Of a stretch of 64,000 nucleotides of DNA, positions 52,039 through 60,491 are shown in pieces. Numbering within the stretch: position 1 is the first letter of the stretch; each line of letters starts with the position of its first letter. Source of the DNA: JAJKIV01 sp036741775 (lineage in GTDB: Bacteria > Gemmatimonadota > Gemmatimonadetes > Gemmatimonadales > Gemmatimonadaceae); assembly GCA_036741775.1 (NCBI GenBank), contig DAINRQ010000016.1, positions 27,500-91,499 of the forward strand. Direction: 5' to 3'. The notes below the pieces were generated by a model. The model ran no database searches and was not told the DNA's origin. It saw nothing but the letters and a program-made list of their open reading frames with translations. Made by a program: the position numbers and the translations under genes.

Positions 52039-53394
52039 TCACCCGGGCCGGTGTTCGGTCCGCCGGAAAGGTCTTTCGTCCAGCACCGCGCGCCACTGTT
52101 CCGGATCGCGCAGCACGAGTGCCCGCACGTCCGGGTCGGGGAGGGGGATGCCGCCGTCCTGGAGCGCCGCCACGAGGCTGGCACGCACGGCCGCCTGCGT
52201 GGCGGTGAAATCAGAGCGGCGCGAGTCTGCCCAGAACCGCACCTCGAGACCGAGGTCGGCCTGGCCGAGCTCCCGCACGCGGACGGCCACCGGCGGCTCC
52301 GCGAGCACCCCGTCGGTCGCCGCAGCGGCGGCGCGCAGCACCTCGACGGCGCGGGGCAGGTCGGCACCGTAGCCGAGGTAGAGTGGGACCGTCGCGCGGC
52401 GCATCGGCGAGGCGGTGTTGTTCGTCACGCGCGAGGTGAACAGCTCCGCGTTCGGCACGAGCACGAGCCGGCCGTCGTAGGTGCGGATCTGCGTTGCGCG
52501 GAGCTCGATCCGCTCCACGCTCCCCTCCGTCTCGCCGACGACGATCTGGTCGCCGAGCTGGAAGGGGCGGAGTGTGAGGATGAGCAGCCCGCTCACGAAG
52601 TTCGAGATGATGTCCTTCAGCGCGAAGCCTAACGCGAGCCCGGTGAGCCCGAGCCCCGCGACCACCGTCTGCGGCTGGAACCCGAGCGCGTCGACCGCGA
52701 CGAGCAGCCCGAGGGCCCAGATCGCGTAGTATGCGACCTGCTTGATCAGGTTCTCCACGGTGAGGTCTTCGACGACGCGCCGGAAGATCGCCCGCATGAG
52801 GCGGCGGACACCCGCCGCCAGGAGCCAGAAGCCGCCGAGTACGAGTAGGGCGGCGAGGGCGCGCGGCACGACGCGGAGGGCCGATTCGCCAAGGCGGGAG
52901 AATGCCGCGCGGCCCGATGCCCGCACCTCGGCGACGAACCGCCCCCACCCCGAGAGGCGGCGCTCACGGGCGCGCGTGAGCTCGGCGTCGAGGGCACCCG
53001 CCCACTGCGCGGCGAGCGCGTCCACGGAGCTCAGATTGTCCTCTGCGTCGCCGCGCGTTACCGTCACGATCGGCACCCCCGAGATCGTGACGACGCGCTC
53101 GCCCGCGTCCGCGTCCGCCGGCGCGACCCGCGCGGGGGCGAGGGCGCGCGGTGACTCGAGCAACGTCGAGAGTCGCCGCTCGATGCGCCGCACGCGCGCC
53201 TCCGCGGTCGTCGTGTCGACCGCGCCGACGCGGAAGACCGGCCGGCCGTCGACCCGAACGGTGACACGGTCGTCCTGGGCGACGGCCTCGGTCGCGGTGG
53301 CGCCCGATGCGAGCGCGTACAGCGTGGCTACCAGAACAATAGCCGTTCCGCGCGCTGATCGACTGCCGCCATTCCGAACGCTGGCCCGGTGCAC
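52039..53394 (-). CDS. MscS-family mechanosensitive ion channel
   Basis: About 451 residues with a signal sequence (TAIVLVATLYALASGATAT). A periplasmic N-terminal region (about 40-160) is followed by three helices (about 175-285). The pore helix segment VVAGLGLTGLALGFALKDIISNFVSG and the beta-domain RPFQLGDQIVVGETEGSVERI are typical of MscS. RTYDGRLVLVPNAELFTSRVTN follows. It opens under membrane tension to release solutes during osmotic downshock. The start is uncertain: GTG 53394 puts the signal near the N terminus, while an upstream GTG at 53460 adds an Arg-rich stretch. Confidence 0.88.
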   Translation of the reverse strand: MHRASVRNGGSRSARGTAIVLVATLYALASGATATEAVAQDDRVTVRVDGRPVFRVGAVDTTTAEARVRRIERRLSTLLESPRALAPARVAPADADAGERVVTISGVPIVTVTRGDAEDNLSSVDALAAQWAGALDAELTRARERRLSGWGRFVAEVRASGRAAFSRLGESALRVVPRALAALLVLGGFWLLAAGVRRLMRAIFRRVVEDLTVENLIKQVAYYAIWALGLLVAVDALGFQPQTVVAGLGLTGLALGFALKDIISNFVSGLLILTLRPFQLGDQIVVGETEGSVERIELRATQIRTYDGRLVLVPNAELFTSRVTNNTASPMRRATVPLYLGYGADLPRAVEVLRAAAAATDGVLAEPPVAVRVRELGQADLGLEVRFWADSRRSDFTATQAAVRASLVAALQDGGIPLPDPDVRALVLRDPEQWRAVLDERPFRRTEHRPG

Positions 53395-53575
53395 CTCGCA
53401 TGGGCGGACCCGGCGGGTCTGAGCGAACACGGACGCTCGGCGGGTCCAGATCCGTGCCACGTGCGTCGAGTTCGACGAGCATTGCGAGTATACTCCGGCT
53501 CCTCGCCACTCCGCCGAGAACGCCCTGCTGACTCCGCCGGACTCCGCCGCATCCGCCGAACGCCGCGCCGAGCGC

Positions 53576-54376
53576 GTGTCGCCTGTCCCGCGCGAATGGC
53601 TCCTCTCGGTGGCGCGCTTCGGCTACGCGGTGCGGGGGGTGGTGTTCCTCGCCATCGGCGGCGTGGCCGTCGCGGTCGCGGTCGGGCTGGCGGAGCGCCC
53701 GCGCGGATCACCCGGGATCGTGCGCCTCGCCGCGAGGCTGCCGCTCGGAGAGGTGATCGTCCTCGTGATCGCGCTCGGCTTCCTGAGCTACGCGACCCTG
53801 AACTTCGTTGGCGCGCGCAACCCGGAGCGTCCGGACGCCGGACTACGTGGGCTGTCGCTCCGCGCTGCCGACGCGCTCACCGGCGCGGTCTACGTCGGGC
53901 TCGCCGCGGTGGCGGTCGGTATGCTCGCATTTCCCGCGGGCTCGACCGGCCTCGCCACCGAGGTTTGGGTCGCGCGCGTGCTGCGCCTCCCGCTCGGGGA
54001 GGCGCTCCTCGGTGCTGGGGGTATCCTGCTTCTCGGCTCGGGCGCGTACCTCGCTTACAAGTCGGTCGCGCACCCGTTCGGCTCGCGACTCGACAGGCGC
54101 GCGCTTCCGCCCGGCGCGCTGCGCTGGGTCGTTGCCGGCGCGCGGCTCGGCACGGCGGTGCGTGCGGTGATCTTCGGGGTCTGCGGTTGGCTGTTGATCC
54201 GGGCCGCCGCGGAGTCCGCCCCCGAGCACGCCGGTGGCATCGGCCGCGCCGTGGCCTCGCTCCGCGACTCGGCGTACGGCTCGTTGCTCGTCGGACTCGT
54301 AGGCGTGGGGTTCATCGCGTACGGCGCGTACCAGCTGGTGAAGGCGCGGTACCGACGGATGGCGATTGAGCGCTGA
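53576..54376 (+). CDS. DUF1206-domain membrane protein
   Basis: A 266-residue membrane protein with three internal repeats, each a pair of helices beginning with an Arg-Xaa-Gly pattern: ARFGYAVRGVVFLAIGGVAV, AADALTGAVYVGLAAVAVGM and GARLGTAVRAVIFGVCGWLL. Each repeat ends in a Gly-Tyr type helix (GFIAYGAYQLVKARYRRM in the last). This is the DUF1206 pattern. The function is unknown. GTG 53576 is the likely start. The upstream 180 bases contain CTCCGCC iterations. It is divergent from the MscS gene and precedes the sulfur/arsenic island. Confidence 0.85.
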   Translation: MSPVPREWLLSVARFGYAVRGVVFLAIGGVAVAVAVGLAERPRGSPGIVRLAARLPLGEVIVLVIALGFLSYATLNFVGARNPERPDAGLRGLSLRAADALTGAVYVGLAAVAVGMLAFPAGSTGLATEVWVARVLRLPLGEALLGAGGILLLGSGAYLAYKSVAHPFGSRLDRRALPPGALRWVVAGARLGTAVRAVIFGVCGWLLIRAAAESAPEHAGGIGRAVASLRDSAYGSLLVGLVGVGFIAYGAYQLVKARYRRMAIER

Positions 54377-54457
54377 AGCCTCGGGCCGCTCGCCGCCTCG
54401 CGGCAGCCATTTGACGCCGCTGGGGGTGTGGCGGCGCCGGTCCCACGAAGGCAACAC

Positions 54458-54505
54458 TTGACGCCAGTCCACATCTCCAGTATTCTATTGATCGTTAGAG
54501 TATTG
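54458..54505 (+). promoter_or_regulatory. Promoter and operator of the ArsR-rhodanese gene
   Basis: TTGACG (54458-54463) and TATTCT (54481-54486) are 17 bases apart. An imperfect palindrome with arms CAGTATTCTA (54478-54487) and TAGAGTATTG (54496-54505), 8 of 10 pairs matching, covers the -10 box. This is the expected geometry for repression by the ArsR domain encoded downstream. Confidence 0.65.
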
Positions 54506-54568
54506 TCGGTAGGGAGCACTATCGTGCGGTGCGGGTTCCGCCTCTCACTTACTGCTACAACAACTTCC

Positions 54569-55234
54569 TTGTCCCAGCGCGAATTCAAAGGCGCCCTCTA
54601 CGAGCAGTTCGCGCGGCTCGGTCACGCCGTGTCCAGCCCGAAGCGACTCGAGATGCTCGACCTGTTGAGCCAGGGAGAGAAGACTGTCGAATCGCTCGCC
54701 GAGCAGACGGAGACCCCACTCAAAAACACGAGCGCCCACCTCCGCGCGCTCCGCCAGGCGCGGCTCGTCGAGACTCGCCGCGAAGGGACGTACATCTACT
54801 ACCGGCTTGCCGACGATACCGTCATTCGCTTTCTCCAGAGCCTTCAGGCGCTCGGGCGCTCGCGCCTCGCCGAGGTCGAGCAGATCACCAATCTCTACCT
54901 CCAACGCCGCGACCAGCTCCAGCCGGTGTCCCTCACGGAACTCCGCCGGCTGGTGCGGTCGGGCGAGGTTACAGTGATCGACGTGCGCCCGCGCGAGGAG
55001 TATGAGGCCGGCCACATCCCGGGCGCGCTCTCGGTCCCCGTATCAGAGCTGCCCCGGCGCCTCAAGGAAATCCCGAAGTCGCGGGAGGTGATTGCGTATT
55101 GCCGCGGGCCCTACTGCGTGTACTCCGTGGACGCGGTCGGCATCCTGCGCAAGCACGGCTACAGCGCCCGGCGCGCGGCGGACGGGTTGCCGGGATGGCG
55201 CACGGCGGGACTCGAAGTCATCGTGAGCGCCTAA
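54569..55234 (+). CDS. ArsR-rhodanese fusion regulator
   Basis: About 221 residues. An ArsR winged helix (about 10-85; SSPKRLEMLDLLSQGEKTV, KNTSAHLRALRQARLVETR) is fused to a rhodanese domain (about 125-218). The rhodanese active loop is CRGPYC with Cys178 and Cys183. No CxC metal site is in the DNA-binding helix, so the likely signal is sulfur (persulfide on Cys178), as known for this fusion family. The start is uncertain: TTG 54569 matches the family N terminus, and GTG 54524 is an upstream alternative. The stop TAA falls inside a GCCTAACG copy. The metallo-beta-lactamase-fold gene follows after 37 bases. Confidence 0.88.
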   Translation: MSQREFKGALYEQFARLGHAVSSPKRLEMLDLLSQGEKTVESLAEQTETPLKNTSAHLRALRQARLVETRREGTYIYYRLADDTVIRFLQSLQALGRSRLAEVEQITNLYLQRRDQLQPVSLTELRRLVRSGEVTVIDVRPREEYEAGHIPGALSVPVSELPRRLKEIPKSREVIAYCRGPYCVYSVDAVGILRKHGYSARRAADGLPGWRTAGLEVIVSA

Positions 55235-55271
55235 CGAACGCGAACATCCGGGTCGCCCCCAGGGATCGATC

Positions 55272-56182
55272 ATGATTCTCAGACAGTTCCTCCACACCGA
55301 GCCCGCCATCGCGGCCTCGTACCTCATCGGTTGCGGGGGGAAGGGCGTCGCGGCGGTCGTCGACCCGGTGGTCGAGCCGGGGGTTTACCTCCGTGCCGCC
55401 GCCGGCGTCGGGATGGCGGTCCGCTACGTCATCGACNNNNNNNNNNNNNNNNNNNNNNNNNNNNNNNNNNNNNNNNNNNNNNNNNNNNNNNNNNNNNNNN
55501 NNNNNNNNNNNNNNNNNNNNNNNNNNNNNNNNNNNNGGTTTACCTCCGTGCCGCCGCCGGCGTCGGGATGGCGGTCCGCTACGTCATCGACACGCATCTC
55601 CACGCCGATCACGTCTCCACGGGGCCCGAGCTCGCGGCCGAAGCCGGCGCCCGGTACGTCCTCTCCGACACTGCCGCGGCCAGGATCCCGTTCCACCCCG
55701 TCGGGGACGGCGATCGGTTGGAGCTGGGCAATGTCGCCATCGACGTCATGCACGTCCCCGGGCATACGCCGGAGCACATCGCGCTCGTCGTCACCGACCG
55801 CACGAGGGCCCCCGAGCCGTGGCTCGTGCTCACCGGCCACACGCTCATGGTCGGCGACATGGGGCGGACGGAGCTGGCGACGAGTGCTGAAGACGGCGCG
55901 CGGGCCCTGTTCGAGAGCGCCCGTCGCCTCGAGGCACTCCCCGACCACGTGCAGGTGCTACCGGGGGCGTTCTCCGGCTCGGTGTGCGGACGGGGGTTGA
56001 GCGGGACCCCGCTTTCGACCATCGGGTTCGAGCGCCGGTACAACCGCGCGTTCGCGATCGACGACCGCGAGGCGTTCGTGGCCCTCATGCTCCGTGACGT
56101 GCCGCCGCAGCCGCCGGACGCCGACCGCATCCGCCGGCTCAACGCCGGCGCGGCGCCTGACGCGGCCGCGCTCGCGCGGTAA
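55272..56182 (+). CDS. Metallo-beta-lactamase-fold protein, persulfide-dioxygenase-like, interrupted by an assembly gap
   Basis: Removing bases 55382-55536 (the Ns plus one copy of a duplicated 55-bp end) gives a continuous 251-residue protein. It has the metal motif THLHADH (His57, His59, Asp61, His62) and His112 in HVPGHTPEHI. A bridging-position TGHTLMVGDMGRTEL follows, and the C terminus reads PGAFSGSVCGRGLSG and STIGFERRYNRAF. It resembles ETHE1-type persulfide dioxygenases, but the usual TGD aspartate is His137 here. That marks a subfamily often found next to ArsR-rhodanese regulators, as in this operon. It probably handles sulfane sulfur or glutathione adducts. The two halves are in the same frame once the duplication is collapsed. 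Confidence 0.85.
55437..55536. other. 100-N scaffold gap with duplicated flanks
   Basis: Exactly 100 Ns separate two copies of one 55-base sequence (55382-55436 and 55537-55591). This is a joining artefact between overlapping contigs, not a biological repeat. Confidence 0.93.
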
Positions 56183-56228
56183 CCGAGGGGACCCACCAGA
56201 TGCGTTTCGTCCGCATTACTGGGGTTCG

Positions 56229-57590
56229 GTGACCTCGCGCCTAACGTTGCACCGAGGCCAGCCCGGGCCAACGGTATCGCTGCCGTCCACGACTGCGGAC
56301 GAGCGACGCGCGGAAACGCACGGGGTGGCGCTCGGCCTCCGCGCGAACTGGCGACCGTTCTGGCTGCTGGTCCTGGTGAACGCGTTCGTCGGCGCGATGG
56401 TCGGCCTCGAGCGCACGGTGCTCCCGCTGCTCGCCGAGCGGGAGTTCGGCCTCGCGTCGAAGAGCGCGGCGCTCTCGTTCATCGCGACATTCGGGCTCGT
56501 CAAGGCAGTGACGAACTACTTCGCGGGGCGGCTCGGCGACCGGTTCGGGCGCAAGCACGTCCTGATCGCCGGATGGCTGTTCGGCATCCCCGTCCCGTTT
56601 CTCGTGATGTGGGCGCCGACGTGGTCGTGGATCATCGCGGCGAACGTGCTGCTCGGCGTGAACCAGGGGCTCGCGTGGTCGACGACCGTCGTCATGAAGA
56701 TCGACCTCGTCGGGCCGAAGCAGCGCGGGCTCGCGATGGGCCTCAACGAGTTCGCCGGGTACCTGGCCGTCGCGCTCTCCGCGTTGGCGAGTGGCGAGAT
56801 CGCCGCGCGCTTCGGGCTGCGTCCGGAGCCATTCTACCTGGGGGTCGCGTTTACTGCGCTGGGGCTCGGGCTGTCGCATTTTCTTGTGCGCGACACGATG
56901 TCGCACGTGCGGCAGGAAGCATCCGGCTCGCGGCGAGCACGCGGGGAACCTCGCTCGACCAGCGGCGATCGGATGCCCAGCGGTCGCGAACTCTTCTTCC
57001 GGGTCAGCTGGCGCGACCCGGCGCTATTCAGCGCGAGCCAGGCGGGGCTCGTCAACAACCTCAACGACGGGCTGGCGTGGGGGTTGCTTCCGTTGTTCTT
57101 CGCAGCGGCCGGACTGAGCGTGCGAGAAATCGGCATCCTCGCGTTTGCCTACCCGGCGTCGTGGGGTGTGGCCCAGCTATGGACCGGCGCGCTGTCCGAC
57201 CGTGTCGGCCGGAAGTGGCTCGTGGTCGCCGGCATGATCCTCCAGGCGATGGCTCTCGTGAGCATCGTCTGGACGCGCGGGTTCGCCCCCTGGATCACGA
57301 CCCAGGTCACCCTAGGAATAGGGACAGCCATGGTGTACCCGACGCTACTCGCTGTCGTCGGGGATGTCGCAGCGCCGGAATGGCGCGCTTCGGCGGTCGG
57401 CATCTATCGGCTCTGGCGGGACATGGGCTACGTAGTGGGCGGGCTTTCCGCCGGGTTCCTCGCCGATTCGCTAGGCATGGCGGCGGCGATCGTGACAGTC
57501 GGCCTTGTTACGGCGGCGTCGGGAGCGCTCGCAGCGTTGCGCATGCCGGAGACGGCGGGAGTCGGCAAGCGCTCAGCCGCTGGTCGTTAG
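56229..57590 (+). CDS. Major facilitator superfamily transporter
   Basis: A 453-residue protein with twelve predicted helices in two halves and a hydrophilic central loop (about 230-270, rich in Arg and Ser). MFS signatures are GRLGDRFGRKHVLIAGWLFG after helix 2 and the matching GALSDRVGRKWLVVAGMIL in the second half. GVNQGLAWSTTVVMKIDLVG is notable. The MFS clade that accompanies ArsR-rhodanese and metallo-beta-lactamase genes is implicated in export of sulfur or arsenic compounds; the substrate is unproven. GTG 56229 was chosen; longer readings overlap the preceding gene. It starts 46 bases after that gene. Confidence 0.87.
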   Translation: MTSRLTLHRGQPGPTVSLPSTTADERRAETHGVALGLRANWRPFWLLVLVNAFVGAMVGLERTVLPLLAEREFGLASKSAALSFIATFGLVKAVTNYFAGRLGDRFGRKHVLIAGWLFGIPVPFLVMWAPTWSWIIAANVLLGVNQGLAWSTTVVMKIDLVGPKQRGLAMGLNEFAGYLAVALSALASGEIAARFGLRPEPFYLGVAFTALGLGLSHFLVRDTMSHVRQEASGSRRARGEPRSTSGDRMPSGRELFFRVSWRDPALFSASQAGLVNNLNDGLAWGLLPLFFAAAGLSVREIGILAFAYPASWGVAQLWTGALSDRVGRKWLVVAGMILQAMALVSIVWTRGFAPWITTQVTLGIGTAMVYPTLLAVVGDVAAPEWRASAVGIYRLWRDMGYVVGGLSAGFLADSLGMAAAIVTVGLVTAASGALAALRMPETAGVGKRSAAGR

Positions 57591-57733
57591 CCCATCTGGT
57601 TGCGACAGCCGCGGCATCGGGCCCGTGGCTGCGACCAGTCCCGCCACCACGCGCAACCCGCTGGCTACGGCTGCGTGCCGACTGTTGCAACGACCGTGTC
57701 ACGTATGTCTGCGCCGACTTATATGCGCCTGGA

Positions 57734-57746
57734 CACATACAATGTG
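57734..57746. promoter_or_regulatory. Candidate ArsR operator
   Basis: CACAT and ATGTG flank ACA in a 13-bp palindrome 46 bases before the arsR start. The region just upstream is AT-rich (ACTTATATG), consistent with a promoter. AAGAAGG six bases before the ATG is a good ribosome-binding site. Confidence 0.45.
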
Positions 57747-57791
57747 GCTGGGCACATTTGAGTCACCAACGTTTCCTGAAAGAAGGTCGTA

Positions 57792-58163
57792 ATGGCCCCA
57801 ACGCTCGCCGCTCCCGTCGTCTCCGATCTCGAAACGCTCTTCAGCGGATTCGCCGACCCGACCCGGCTGCGGATCCTGAACCTGCTTGCCGCCGGCGAGC
57901 TCTGCGTGTGCGACCTGGTCGACATCCTCGAGCTGCCCCAGCCGCTCGTGTCTCGCCATCTCGCCTACCTCCGCCGCACCGGCCTCGTCGAAGTCACGCG
58001 CGAGTCGAAGTATGCGCACTACCGCCTCGCGGAACCGGCGCACTCGGTGCATCGAAACCTCGTGAACTGTGTTCGCTCCTGCTTCACCGGCATCAGGTCG
58101 CTCGACCGCGAGCGCGGCCGCGCCGAGAAGCGGGTTGCCGCGCGCGAATCCGCGCCGTGCTGA
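57792..58163 (+). CDS. arsR: Arsenic-responsive repressor ArsR
   Basis: A 123-residue regulator with the diagnostic As(III)-binding motif ELCVCDL (Cys38 and Cys40) in the DNA-binding helix. The surrounding winged helix is FSGFADPTRLRILNLLAAG, then LPQPLVSRHLAYLRRTGLV. Two more Cys lie near residues 95-99 (NCVRSCF). Binding of trivalent arsenic or antimony would release it from its operator. The Acr3 gene follows within 25 bases, so it controls the arsenic operon. Confidence 0.93.
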   Translation: MAPTLAAPVVSDLETLFSGFADPTRLRILNLLAAGELCVCDLVDILELPQPLVSRHLAYLRRTGLVEVTRESKYAHYRLAEPAHSVHRNLVNCVRSCFTGIRSLDRERGRAEKRVAARESAPC

Positions 58164-58186
58164 CGCCGCTCTTCTCGGACACGCTC

Positions 58187-59383
58187 ATGACTGTTGCGCG
58201 CACTTCGCCTCCTGCCCCGGCCGATACCGGCTGCACGCCCGCGACGGCTCTGGCGCCGGACGGTGATGGTTCCGTCGTACGCCTCTCCACACTCGACCGG
58301 CTCCTTCCGCTCTGGATCTTCGCGGCGATGGCGCTCGGGCTCCTGCTCGGCCGTGTCTACCCGGGACTCGGCCCCTGGCTCGATCGAGTTCAGGTGGCCG
58401 GTGTCTCCGTTCCCATCGGCATCGGCCTCCTCTGGATGATGTACCCAGTACTCGCCAAGGTGCGCTACGAAAGCATCGGCGAGCACGCCGCGAACACCCG
58501 GCTGCTCGGCACCTCGCTCGTCCTGAACTGGGTCCTGGGGCCGGTCGTGATGTTTGCGCTCGCCTGGGCGTTTCTCCCGGATCTGCCGCATTACCGGAAT
58601 GGGCTGATTCTCATCGGTCTCGCCCGGTGTATTGCGATGGTGCTGATCTGGAACGCACTCGCCCGCGGCTCGAGTGAGCTCGCCGCCGTGCTCGTGGCCC
58701 TGAACTCCGTGTTCCAGATCCTCACGTACTCGTTCCTCGGGTGGCTCTTCCTCACCGAGGTCCCGAGCTGGTTCGGCGCCGAGTCGGCGGTGGTGAACGT
58801 CTCGATGTGGGGGATCGCGAAGAGCGTGCTGATCTTCCTCGGCATTCCGCTGGTCGCCGGCTACCTGACGAGGCGAATCCTCGTCGCGAGGCGAGGGGAG
58901 GCCTGGTACACGCAGACGTTCATGCCCCGGTTCGGACCGACGGCCCTTCTGGGGCTGCTGTACACGATCGTGCTGATGTTCGCCATGCAGGGCGACCGGA
59001 TCCTCGCGCTCCCGCTCGACGTGCTGCGGATCGCGCTGCCCATGGTCGTCTACTTCTTCGTGATGTTCGGGCTCGCCTTCGTGATCTCCAAGCGGCTGGG
59101 CTTCGACTATCCCGAGACGGCATCGCTCTCGTTCACGGCGGCGGGGAACAACTTCGAGCTCGCCATCGCCGTGGCGGTTGCGACGTTCGGGATCGCGTCA
59201 GGAGAAGCGCTCGCCGCGGTCATCGGGCCGTTGATCGAGGTCCCGGTGCTCGTGGGGCTCGTGTACGTGTCGCTCTGGGCGCGACGGCGGTATTTCCCGG
59301 CGGCACATGGCTCGGCGGAGCTCGGGAAGTCGGACGAGGCCGCGGTCATTGCCGCTACAGCCACGCCTTTGTCGCGGTCGTGA
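58187..59383 (+). CDS. acr3: Arsenite efflux permease Acr3
   Basis: About 398 residues with ten membrane helices and an N-terminal extension of about 35 residues. Acr3 signatures are VSVPIGIGLLWMMYPVLAKV (about 90-109), the conserved essential Cys in GLARCIAMVLIWNALARG, and the C-terminal ETASLSFTAAGNNFELAIAV. It pumps arsenite out using the proton-motive force. I chose ATG 58187; a GTG at 58157 overlapping the arsR stop is possible. A long in-frame opening upstream through arsR and the MFS gene is a chance overlap. It starts 24 bases after arsR and ends 2 bases before the phosphoesterase gene. Confidence 0.93.
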   Translation: MTVARTSPPAPADTGCTPATALAPDGDGSVVRLSTLDRLLPLWIFAAMALGLLLGRVYPGLGPWLDRVQVAGVSVPIGIGLLWMMYPVLAKVRYESIGEHAANTRLLGTSLVLNWVLGPVVMFALAWAFLPDLPHYRNGLILIGLARCIAMVLIWNALARGSSELAAVLVALNSVFQILTYSFLGWLFLTEVPSWFGAESAVVNVSMWGIAKSVLIFLGIPLVAGYLTRRILVARRGEAWYTQTFMPRFGPTALLGLLYTIVLMFAMQGDRILALPLDVLRIALPMVVYFFVMFGLAFVISKRLGFDYPETASLSFTAAGNNFELAIAVAVATFGIASGEALAAVIGPLIEVPVLVGLVYVSLWARRRYFPAAHGSAELGKSDEAAVIAATATPLSRS

Positions 59384-59385
59384 CA

Positions 59386-60159
59386 ATGCGCTATGCACTC
59401 ATTTCCGACATTCATGCGAACCTCCCGGCGCTCCAGGCCGTCCTTCGCGACATCGCCACGCGCGACGTCGACGCCACCTATCATCTCGGTGACCTGGTGG
59501 GGTACGCGCCGTGGCCGAACGAAACGGTGGCGTTGCTGAACGACGCACACATCCCGGGAATCAGCGGAAACTACGACTCTACGGTCGGAACCGACTACAA
59601 ACACTGCGGGTGCAAATACGAAGACCCGAAGCAGGAGGAGCAGTCCCACGTCTCGTTCGAGTGGACGAAGGCGCACACGTCGCCCGAGGCGAAGCGGTAT
59701 CTGGCGGCGCTGCCGTTCCGCATCGACCTCAAGCCGTTAGGCGGCCACGCCGCCGGCCCGACCGTCATCCTGGTGCACGGGACGCCGACGCTCAATACGC
59801 TCTACTGGACCGAGGATCGTCCCGACTCGTTCTGCCTCAAGATGGCGCAGCACGCGGGCGCGAAGGTGGGTGACGTGCTTTGCTTCGGCCATACGCACAA
59901 GCCGTGGCACCGCGAGGTCGACGGGATTCACTTCGTGAACACCGGCAGTGTGGGGCGGCCGAAGGACGCCGACTGGCGCGCCGGCTACGTGTTGCTCGAC
60001 ATCGGTGCCGAGGAGGCAGCGCGCGTCGAGCTCATTCGCGTCGAGTACGACGTGGAGGAGGCAGCCCGCGCGATCCGCGCGAGCGAGCTTCCCGACGATT
60101 TCGCGGAGTTCCTCCGGACGGGCGGCAAGCCGGCCGCGACGCGCGTGGGAACGGATTGA
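59386..60159 (+). CDS. Metallophosphoesterase of the arsenic operon
   Basis: A 257-residue calcineurin-like phosphoesterase. The motifs are SDIHANLPALQAVL (DxH), HLGDLVGYAPWP (GD), GNYDSTVG (normally GNHD, so the His is Tyr here), VHGTP and FGHTHKPW. A CGCKYEDP segment with two Cys near residues 66-68 is unusual for the YfcE/MJ0936 type. It starts 2 bases after acr3, so it is part of the ars operon. A role in cleaving an arsenate or phosphate ester is plausible but unproven. Confidence 0.87.
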   Translation: MRYALISDIHANLPALQAVLRDIATRDVDATYHLGDLVGYAPWPNETVALLNDAHIPGISGNYDSTVGTDYKHCGCKYEDPKQEEQSHVSFEWTKAHTSPEAKRYLAALPFRIDLKPLGGHAAGPTVILVHGTPTLNTLYWTEDRPDSFCLKMAQHAGAKVGDVLCFGHTHKPWHREVDGIHFVNTGSVGRPKDADWRAGYVLLDIGAEEAARVELIRVEYDVEEAARAIRASELPDDFAEFLRTGGKPAATRVGTD

Positions 60160-60491
60160 CGAGCGCTCTTCCCGATTCTACGGCCAGGGTTGGCGTGCCA
60201 GGACGCGTCGCCGCCGGAGAATCGCGATCTTCAACGGCGCGAGGTCGCGGTCCTCGAACCGAGCCCAGATGTCGCGGGTGAATCGGTTCAGCGTGCGCAG
60301 ATCCATGCGCGCCACCATGCCGACCCAAACCTGGACGACCACGTCTGGCGCCGGCGACCTGGGCGCGTTAGGTCCGATGTCCGGAGCTCGCGGGACGTCG
60401 TCGATGGTCGACTTGGGGGGTGGCCGGCGCATGCAGCGAGAGCTAGTGGCTCGGGTCGCGGAATAAAGCCTATAGATGCGCCTTGGGTCGA
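60160..60491. other. Intergenic region downstream of the arsenic operon
   Basis: In these 332 bases I see no convincing gene. One CGTTAGGT lies at 60366-60373. A minus-strand frame at 60178-60432 has no recognisable features. Confidence 0.5.

Noticed and set aside
56573..59383. A 936-codon frame running through the MFS and arsR genes into acr3
   Set aside because: Only the part after 58187 is family-like (Acr3). The earlier part is an out-of-frame reading of other genes, so it is not a fusion protein.
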